Origin: Diphasiastrum complanatum
Taxonomy: Eukaryota; Streptophyta; Lycopodiopsida; Lycopodiales; Lycopodiaceae
Direction of reading: 5' to 3'
Length of the DNA: 64,000 nucleotides
Assembly: GCA_029204225.1 (NCBI GenBank)
Contig: CM055107.1
Coordinates: 9,293,472 to 9,357,471, forward strand
The position numbers and the translations under genes were made by a program. This document shows positions 56,774 to 64,000 of the stretch, piece after piece. How positions within the stretch are numbered: position 1 is the first letter of the stretch; each line of letters starts with the position of its first letter. The notes below the pieces were generated by a model. That model worked only from the letters and a program-made list of their open reading frames with translations. It ran no database searches and was not told the origin of the DNA.

Positions 56774-57149
56774 TTGGCTTCATTGCCCATTATTGAAGTT
56801 TTACTTCTCCCCGATTAACATCCAAAGGAAGGATATCAAATATACTGTTGAGCAAGATTTTGATAATGATGAAGAGTACAAGCCTGCAGTTAGCCACGAA
56901 GAAAGTTTGAGCTCTTCCACAAGTCTGAAGTGTGACAAAAGTACTGAAGCATTTTCACCAGAAATGGTAGCAAACACGTTGAGTTTGCACCCTCTACTGC
57001 TTTGCCAGCTCGTGAAGATAGAAGAACAATGCTTCCTTGGTGAGATGCCTGTTTGGACGTATGTTATAAGTGAGCGATTTTTTCTCGGTGCATGTGGTTG
57101 TTTGTGTACATGTACTGCAGCTGCTTGGTATATGGTAGGAACGGTGTGA
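56774..57149 (+). CDS. Hypothetical ORF after the LINE
   Basis: The open frame that enters from the direct repeat continues with a mixed, partly acidic sequence (KDIKYTVEQDFDNDEEYKPA, then SEESLSSSTS-like serine run and HPLLLCQLVKIEEQC). The composition looks like protein, yet no domain is recognised and no start or splice sites stand out. It could be a captured gene fragment or chance. Confidence 0.2.
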
Positions 57150-57707
57150 GTGAAAGCCAATTCGAGTATGTTTTGCAATCAGAACACATTTTGAAATGCA
57201 GTCGTATGAGCTTCATACTGGTTTAGGGTTTGGGGTTTGGCTTCACTGCCCATTTCCCGAAGTCGGTAATTCCAGTGCATGCAGATGATAGGAGTGGTAG
57301 CGTCGCTTTTTTGTACTCAGAGAATTGACCCAGTCATTAATTACTCATTCTTCAAATCCGGGTTGATTTGAAGCAGGAGCAATTGTTGACGTGGTAAAAT
57401 CCTTGAGCCCATAAGTGGCGATGCAACTACTCCTATCGTCTCCATGCATTGGAGGGACCTTTTTGACCATTGCTTTCTTGCATAGCTACCTGGCCAGTAC
57501 CCAGATGAAAGGGTACTGATCATTGCCCCAAAAGGCATGCTGCTTCCTTGGGTGTCCGAGTTCAGGGTGTGGGGTTTATTGTTTAGGGTTCAATGATTGG
57601 ACATGATGCATATGATCTGAGAGACATGAAGATGCGCTTGTGTACCACAACAGCTCAAGCATTTACAGTTTCCATACCACGTCCGCTCTCGCTCCCGCTC
57701 TCGCTCC

Positions 57708-57711
<4 letters not shown>
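57150..57711. other. Non-coding interval in intron 4
   Basis: Contains 'gtttagggtttgggg' and similar TTTAGGG-like bits, too few and too irregular to be a telomere-type array. No gene. Confidence 0.4.

Positions 57712-57751
<40 letters not shown>
57712..57751. repeat. (CT)n microsatellite
   Basis: About 20 CT units after a CTCCCG repeat. Confidence 0.95.
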
Positions 57752-57757
<6 letters not shown>

Positions 57758-57818
57758 GCACAGAGCAAGCCACTTCTAACCAATGCCAGTATACATGATA
57801 GTCTGTATGTATCAATAT

Positions 57819-60382
57819 CTACAAGTTTGTGCTAAAAAAATCATCCCTCTGTGTGCCAGATGCATCCTCAGGGGTGTCAAATACAAAGTCTGGAGGCATC
57901 TGGGTCTCCTCCAAGTCTGGGCCAACGCCTGCCAAGAGACGACTAGAAAAACCACCCTGGTGTTGGTGTTGCATTACACGAAGTCATTGCATCGCTCAGT
58001 CGTTAGACGGTTCCGCCAGTTCGTGTGAACAAGGCTGAACGTTGACCAGTTCCGCTCGCACACGCAAGCAAAACAGTCCTGCATTAATTGGCAACCACTC
58101 GAGTGAGTACCGACCTTGTAGAGACAATGCGGAAATTGGTTGGACGAATGAGATTAGATAACATACCTGTGAAAGGACTCGGAACACGAGCGTCCTCAGG
58201 TCTGGCTGTCCAGCGCCGTAGCTCTCCCACCATGATACAGGCAAGAGCCTGTTCTCTCGGACACGTGCAAGGCCCTCGCCGAACCGCCCCAGACAGTGCC
58301 TGCAATTGAGCAGCGATGTGTGTGAGTACACTTGAGCCTGCGCAGGGAAATTGAGCGAACGAAAGCAAACGACAAAGCAAGAGTTCACCTGTAATTGAGC
58401 CTCTGCTCCTCGAGCCTGCTGCGGATACCAGTGTCGCTGCTGAGGAGGCGAATGTATGAGAACCAGTCCGCCCGCAGCTCCGTATTGTCATACTGCCTCT
58501 CGCTCTGAAACAACGGATGCAGTATGTGGGCCACACTGTGAATGGGCCGGTGAAACTTATCCCATCGTCGCTGCCACAACCCCTAATCGGCTCCAACCTG
58601 TGGACCATACCATATGGAGGCAACAATTACACAAAGGGAAATTGCAGCAGCAAGACGAAATAGAGTGTGAATGGAAGAAAGGATGGTGAGACAGAAGTTA
58701 TACCTGGCAGGGTCCAGCTCAGAACACTGGAGAGACTCGCCTATGCGGTCCATGAACTCGTATATGAGGCCCATCGTGCACCCCTCGCGATCAACGAGCC
58801 TCAGAAAGGCTCAGAGAAGAGGATCTCGTGGAAGGTCAAGCCCTCTGGGGTCGTGGACAGGTCCATGGCTGTGAACTTTGCAGAAGTAGCCATGCGCCGC
58901 AAATCACCCTTGAGCTTGTGTAGCCGCTAAAGCATGATGAACTGGAAGGTGAAGCGGGTGCGAGCGGGCTTCTTCAAGTCGAGCTTGCATTGACAAATGG
59001 AATGAGAGGCACACATGAAACGAGCCAAAAAAACAGAAGCATCTTGAACGAGCCAAAAAATAAGTAGTATCTTACCTGCTGAATGTGTGGAAAAGGGCGG
59101 CGGTGCGGCGCTTGCGTGTGACGAAGTCCACAACTGCAAGTGCCCTCATGAGAATCTCACTGACCCAAGGCAGGCGCCTGATGGAACGCAGGAGGAGGTC
59201 CAGTGAGTGTGCGGCACATGGAGTACACACAATGGAGGGGTACTTTGCCATAAGAAGCTCCCCCATACCGCGGCAGTTGGACCCATTGTCCGTCACAACC
59301 TTTCGCGATTAGTTCATACGATCAGTTCACAGCTTGGAAACACATTGCAATCAATTGAAAACTACGCAAAACTTTTGTATCAACATCAAGCAATAAATGA
59401 CCAAGCAACCAATGAAAGAAAATTTACTTGGACAACACACTGTGGCCCGACCTCCTCTAGCGCTGCGCGGATGATGCTGTAAATGTACTCGACCGTATGC
59501 ACTCTCCCTGCTTGGGAGGCGTCGATGCTGCGCAGGAACATAGAATTGTAACAACTAGAAACAATCACGTTGATGAGTGTACGTTTACGACGATCAGTCC
59601 ACCCATCAGCCATGATGGAGCAGCCGTATCCATCCCAAGCCTCTTGCAGAGCGGCTAGTCTCTCTCTGATCCTAGAGCAAAGGGCCGCATAGTGCGTCGA
59701 CTATCGGTGGTGTGTAGCCGGGCCCGCATACTACAACTTTCAAGATAGCCTCTCGAAAGATGCGGGATGATGCCATCATAAAGGGGAGATTCAGGTCATA
59801 GAACAGCTGTGCTATGGTCCTGGTGGCCTCTCTGTGCTGCCCCTCTCTGAAAGATCCCGGCATGGACATCTGTCTGGTGCCTCGGGATGTGGATGGCTGG
59901 GAGGATGCAAATCTGGAGGTGGTGGCATAGGTGTAGGTACGGAAACGGAGGACGCGGACGGACCGTGCAGATCTGAAGGTGGTGGCACAGGCGTAGGTGC
60001 AGCAGTGGAGGCTGTGGATCCATGGGGAGTACTGGCGGAGGGGGTGGGGGTGGCTGTGGCGGAGGCGATGGCGGTGGGTGTACCAGTGGTAGGGGCGGTG
60101 CCAGTGGGCGCACCAGTGGAAATAGAGTCCGCGGCATCTGTGGACGGCTCGCCGGGCTCAGCACCTGGCTCAGCATATGCCTCGAGAATGTGAGCCCTCT
60201 CCACAGAGTGGATGACCATACAAACGCCGATCCCGTAGCGTCCCCCCGTGGGTCCGACTCGCAATCCCCCCAAATGTGCTCGAACCCGAGAGGTGTTCCC
60301 TGTGAACTGCTTTCGACAAAAAGGGCAACGCCGCTTTTTGTCGGGCATCAACTCCACCTCATCCCAAATGGGACGAGCGGCC
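57819..60382 (-). pseudogene. hAT-family transposase gene with introns, decayed
   Basis: On the - strand: MAARPIWDEVELMPDKKRR begins a BED-type zinc finger (CPFCRKQFTGNTSRVRAHLGG), then a Pro-rich linker. FYDLNLPFMMASSRIFREAI and GPGYTPP lead to the DUF659 catalytic part (GYGCSIMADGWTDRRKRTLI, then VTDNGSNCRGMGELL and CTPCAAHSLDLLLRSI). RWDKFHRPIHSVAHILHPLF follows. The dimerisation domain is WWESYGAGQPDLRTLVFRVL spliced to CERNWSTFSLVHTNWRNRL. At least four introns with GT...AG ends can be placed (for example 58385-58298 and 58167-58079 on the - strand). Stops (TAG in place of Gln at about 58928, TAA near 57976) and a frame shift near 59680 disable it. The coding end is at about 57819. Confidence 0.88.
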
Positions 60383-60492
60383 ATCTCTCTCTCTCTCTCT
60401 CTCGCAAACACACACAAGCCCGCAAATCTAATGTCTCTCTCTCCCTCTCCCCCTAAACCCCAAACCCAAGCACGTAGACCCTAAACCCTAAA

Positions 60493-60493
<1 letters not shown>

Positions 60494-60538
<45 letters not shown>

Positions 60539-60655
60539 CATACACAAATCACACACAAAAATCATCACACACACACACACACCATAACCCCCCCCCCCAC
60601 ACACAGAAATCTTAACACACACACACACACACCAAATGCACACACACTCTCTCTC
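60494..60655. repeat. (AC)n and related low-complexity tract
   Basis: Several AC runs broken by short unique bits and a C9 run near 60589, ending in CTCTCT. Confidence 0.9.
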
Positions 60656-60718
60656 CCTCACTCACCATAGCGGCTCTGCTCTCTTGGGCTTCTGCGGACT
60701 ATTCCACTGCCCGCACCA

Positions 60719-60786
60719 ATAGGACGCGTCCGGGTCCGGGCGTCGGACGCGGACGCCAAAAGGCTGCGTCCGCCCCGGACCCTCAT
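60719..60786. other. GC-rich block with partial palindromes
   Basis: 'ggacgcgtccgggtccgggcgtcggacgcg...' repeats ggacgc/gcgtcc in both orientations just before a TA tract. A related gcgtccgggccggacg block follows a TA tract at 51231. It could be an element terminus, but no partner end was found. Confidence 0.45.
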
Positions 60787-60787
60787 G

Positions 60788-60789
<2 letters not shown>

Positions 60790-60836
<47 letters not shown>
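60790..60836. repeat. (TA)n microsatellite
   Basis: About 23 TA units. Confidence 0.95.
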
Positions 60837-60837
<1 letters not shown>

Positions 60838-60843
60838 TAGGTC

Positions 60844-62854
60844 CTGCGGTACTGGGTACCGTGGATCCCGGTACCGCGGGACCGTACTGGTACTGCGGCA
60901 CCGCAATATAATAATATTTTTAATATCTAGTATTTTTTTTAATTGTTTTGACTTAAATCTACCCGCCCCCCTCGCATCTTCTTTGAAATTTTTTTGCGCC
61001 CTCACTGCCCTCCCTTCGTTGCTGTTTTTGCCTGCCTGCCTTCGCTGCCTTGCGCCACCCTTTGCCCACGCAACGCCCTGCCTTGCATCTGATTTGCTTC
61101 GCCCTACCTTCACTGCCTTCGCCCATTTTCAGGGTCTCTACAACAGTGAACCCTGCTATTTTTTTTCCAGCTTTCCATCCTTCCAGCTTTAGCTTCATCG
61201 GCCTTTTTCCCTAGTTTCTCCATCACAATGGTGCAGTCTGACCTTTCCGGTCTGTGGGACGAGGTGGACGTTGTCAGGCGGGTTGCCGACAAGACACAAG
61301 ACCGGTCAGAAGGTCATGCGTTGCCGATACTGCCTAGTCGAATTTGCTGCGTCCCTCACTTGCCTTAAAGGCCACCTGCTCGGTGCACGCACCAAAAATG
61401 GTGGCACCTTAAATGCTGCCCCTTGTAGCAGCATGTCCGTCCCCGACAGGCAGCGACTATTGGACACCTACGGGCCACGTCTTGTGGCAGGGGAGAACAC
61501 CATTTCGGAGGGCGCTCTCCGGTTTTGCACTGCTCCTTATGTGGCTGACCCCAAGTTGCTGCCTGCTTGGCTGGCACGCACAAGGAGAGGGAGTGCATCC
61601 TCGTCCCGTCCCATTGCCCCTCATCCCCCTCAGACAGTTCCGCCACACGCACCCCCATCTGCACCCATTCCGGTTGATCCCGTCCCCTCGCGTCCGCCAA
61701 TTGCCACTGCGGTTCCACCACCACGTCCTGTTGCTCGCACGCCCCCAGTTTACGATTTTCTCATGGACTCTCCGCCACCCGAGCAGGCCCAGGATGCTAG
61801 TGACGAGGCCTTCGAGGATGTTGAGGAGATCCCTTCCTCCCTCCCTTCCCATCCGGATGACGTCCTTAGCCAGCAGTTTTCGTATCCCATGCCATATGTT
61901 GCCCCTCCAGTGTACCCCACTTATGTTGCTGCACCCATCCCTGCCAGTGCATCCCACTCTCCCCATTCCACGTCTACAGTCGATGCATCCACTAGTGCCC
62001 AGCCTGTCGCGTCATCATCCATTCCCGTCACGGTTGGTGCACCATGCTGGAGGTCCACCACCCGTCGCCCACCAACAGGGAGAGCCCTTATGCAGCAGAC
62101 CATTCGCGGTGCGCATCAGCCGCACATGGACAGAGAGGCCACGCAGGGCGTGGCCAGTTTGATTTATGAGTTGAATCTTCCTTTTGCCATCACCGATTCT
62201 GAGCCCTTCAGAAGGGCATTCTGCCTTGCACAGTCTGTCAGCCCTAGCTGGTGATGAGGCACGGGTTGATTCAGGGGATGGTGCACAGGATGAGGCCCAG
62301 AGCCCAGAGCATTTGTATTCAGATGCCCAGCTAGACGACTTGATTGCCACATTGGATTCAGAGGCCCAGCAGATGCTGAGCGTCGGGGCACCCCCATCAT
62401 CTCTTGCCAGCATGCCATACACAGAGTCTCAGCTAGAGCAGCTACATGAGGTGCCTCCAGTTCCTCCAGTTCCTCAGAGGGTATATGTGTGCCGCACAGC
62501 ACCTCCAGTGCCACCGATGGCATTGAGGCCTACAGCCCCTCCATCGCCGTCCACTTCTACAACACCAGGTCTCCATGGCAAGCCACCATCTGTGCCCATG
62601 TTTTCTCTTGCAGTGCCCATATCCACAGTGGCTCCTCGAGTGGCTCCTCCAGTGGCAGCACCCACTCCACTGGCTCCCCCTTTGGCAGCTGTTGCACCTG
62701 TCTGCACCCTCTTTTTTTACACCCAAAACGCTTTTTGTTCCATTTTTTATAACCTATTTTACTATGTAAAAGGCAATATTTAAATATAAAAGATATTAAA
62801 AAATAAAAAATAAAAAATGGTACCGCCCTGGTACCACGGATCCCAGGGCGGTAG
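60844..62854 (+). mobile_element. Internally deleted hAT-like element
   Basis: Holds the start and the end of a hAT-type gene without its catalytic middle. The two edges carry imperfect inverted repeats of about 25 bases (60844-60868 and 62830-62854; 19 of 25 agree by eye) rich in GGTACC/GGATCC. No clear 8-bp target duplication is seen, so the ends are tentative. Confidence 0.5.
61228..62715 (+). pseudogene. hAT transposase N- and C-terminal parts, core deleted
   Basis: MVQSDLSGLWDEVDVV corresponds to the start of the hAT gene at 60382 (IWDEVEL). After a frame shift comes the BED-like finger CRYCLVEFAASLTCLKGHLL. A long Pro/Ser-rich linker (to about 62080) leads to MDREATQGVASLIYELNLPF, AITDSEPFRRAF, matching REATRTIAQLFYDLNLPFMM in the other copy. 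There the sequence jumps to an acidic and Pro-rich tail (SDAQLDDLIATLDSEAQQML). DUF659 and the dimerisation domain are gone. Confidence 0.75.
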
Positions 62855-63035
62855 TGGGGATAAATAGGCACTCACAATGCCATTGTGAGAGGCATTGAGA
62901 GAGCCAGTGATAGCTAGTGAGAGAGCTAGCGAGAGCCAGTGACAGGCTGTGAGAGGCTGTTTGAGAGCCAGGGTGCTGTGAGAGGCTGTTCGAGGACCAG
63001 GGTGCTGTGAGGAGAAAGTCGATCGAGATGGCAGA
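62716..63035. other. Interval before the last gypsy LTR
   Basis: AT-rich end of the hAT-like element, then a degenerate repeat of 'gagagccagtg' and 'ctgtgagaggctgtt' units at about 62880-63012. No gene. Confidence 0.5.
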
Positions 63036-63393
63036 TGTAATAGGTCCTAACACCACAGTAGGGCAAACACTAACTGATCCACCCAACCTTGCCTACTCCC
63101 TGATATAGAGTAAGCCCCTCCTAGCCCAGTGTGAGAACTGGTAGCATGCTACTGCCAAGTGTTGGCCACGTGGCACTGACGTGGCCGACTGCACGTCGGG
63201 ACCCAACTGGGGGCCCTATCCTGCTGACAGGGTCCCTAGGCTGTGTTAGGCCCGCCATGGCTATGGACTGTGCTGGGGCACACTACTCACACTGTCTTGC
63301 CCTGTTGGTCATGTACGCTGGACACGACCCTGACTGTGGTATCTGACCTATCTGTGTTCTCTAGGGTTCGGCACTGGTTACGAGCTCGTAACA
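63036..63393 (-). repeat. 3' LTR of a chromodomain gypsy element
   Basis: TGTAATAGG...CGTAACA; nearly the same as 24202-24560 and 39805-40158. On the - strand the G-rich polypurine tract (complement of 63394-63408) precedes it. Confidence 0.93.
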
Positions 63394-63404
63394 CTCCCTC
63401 CCCC

Positions 63405-64000
63405 TTAAGAACCGTCTTGGTCCTCTAAGACAAAGTCTGAAAAAATCTTGCGAAGGACGCTGCCTCTTTCCCAAGTGGCATTCTCAACAGGCTGATCATT
63501 CCACTTAACCAGATATTCTCGGTATAGAGTATGACGAGTCTGCGTCTCTCTACTATCAAGAATCTCCTCTGGTTCATGTGGAGGTTGTTGAGGATCCAAT
63601 GGGAGAACTAGAACACTGTCCCCTACCAGATTGTCTGATCTGGTTAAGGCTTTTCGTAACTGACTTACATGAAAGACTGAAAAAACCTTACTGCTATGTG
63701 GGAGTTCTAGTTCATAGGTGACCTCGCCTAGTCTCCTACTGATGGTAAAGGGACCACAATACCTTGGAGACAACTTAGCACACACTCCTGATTTGAGGGT
63801 TTTAGAGTCAACTGGGACTCTCAAGTAGACTTTCTCACCAGTGGAGAACTGCACATCCCGTCTGTGTGGATCTGCATAATGCCTGGCTCGATCCTGGGAC
63901 TGTCTAATGCTACGCTTAGCATGTTCTATCATCTGGTTTAGGTCCTCTAAAAAGTTTCTGGCTGCTTCAACTTTTTCTTGTTTAAACCCTACAGCTGTGG
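63405..64000 (-). CDS. Gypsy integrase C-terminus and chromodomain, partial
   Basis: Continues beyond the window. The open frame covers the end of integrase (RARHYADPHRRDVQFSTGEK, LSPRYCGPFTISRRLG) and the chromodomain (TRHTLYREYLVKWNDQPVEN), ending near 63405 just before the 3' LTR. The SKTLKSG stretch lost from the 24.9 kb copy is intact here. No stop is seen in the visible part, so this is the youngest-looking pol in the window. Confidence 0.92.
   Translation of the reverse strand, partial: TAVGFKQEKVEAARNFLEDLNQMIEHAKRSIRQSQDRARHYADPHRRDVQFSTGEKVYLRVPVDSKTLKSGVCAKLSPRYCGPFTISRRLGEVTYELELPHSSKVFSVFHVSQLRKALTRSDNLVGDSVLVLPLDPQQPPHEPEEILDSRETQTRHTLYREYLVKWNDQPVENATWERGSVLRKIFSDFVLEDQDGS

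Noticed and set aside
60022-60456. A Gly-rich + strand frame
   Set aside because: It is antisense to the Pro-rich linker of the hAT transposase gene.
60450-60492. CCCTAAA-like units that could be telomeric
   Set aside because: Only two or three imperfect units occur, within low-complexity DNA.
61365-62871. Several long frames on both strands over the hAT-like gene at 61-62.7 kb
   Set aside because: They are GC-rich shadows of the frames with the zinc finger and the conserved REATQGVASL block.

Overview
This window is nuclear DNA of a land plant with a large, transposon-filled genome. The evidence is spliceosomal introns, Ty1/copia and Ty3/gypsy retrotransposons with plant-type primer-binding sites, hAT elements, a LINE, and one plant gene whose introns are 12-18 kb or longer. 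Introns this long suggest a fern or a gymnosperm, but the sequence alone does not settle which. There are no bacterial features, and I see no rRNA or tRNA genes.

The only clear host gene is on the + strand. It is the 5' half of an Xaa-Pro aminopeptidase P (M24B family), closest by motif to the plastid-targeted plant form. Exon 1 (17814-18272), exon 2 (30777-30902), exon 3 (31438-31557) and exon 4 (49555-49827) give 326 codons in one frame, all introns in phase 0. Introns 1, 2 and 3 are about 12.5 kb, 0.5 kb and 18 kb. Intron 4 runs past the window end (over 14 kb). The metal-binding catalytic half lies outside. A TATA-like box and a G-box precede exon 1.

Upstream of the gene (1-17.4 kb): copia remnants; a gypsy element at 4705-9772 with a perfect 5-bp target duplication; large CT/GA microsatellites inside or beside LTRs; an inverted repeat around a copia fragment; and an AT-rich island (12.9-17.2 kb) with a decayed Pif1-type helicase and three unrecognised ORFs.

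Intron 1 (18.3-30.8 kb): two copia fragments in opposite orientation, then a chromodomain gypsy element (21.5-29 kb) split by a second gypsy element (24202-27641) that has lost protease, RT and RNase H. Intron 3 (31.6-49.6 kb): a gypsy pol remnant; a copia element (35335 on) whose 3' LTR was entered by a gypsy element at 37561; that element's gag was hit by a solo LTR (39805-40158), and its protease by another gypsy element (40960-48727) whose pol is inverted relative to its LTRs, gag and an extra unknown ORF. Intron 4 (49.8 kb on): a 723-bp hAT-like MITE with perfect terminal repeats and target duplication; a LINE flanked by 124-bp direct repeats; a full-length but decayed hAT transposase gene with introns; an internally deleted second hAT copy; and the 3' end of another chromodomain gypsy element.

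No operon-like system is present. The coherent stories are the single peptidase gene and the layered history of insertions, deletions and inversions in its introns. The best candidates for something undescribed are the AT-rich Pif1 island, the extra ORF with dispersed GGCGAAGGTT motifs in the 41-48 kb retrotransposon, and the MITE with a G-rich hairpin core.
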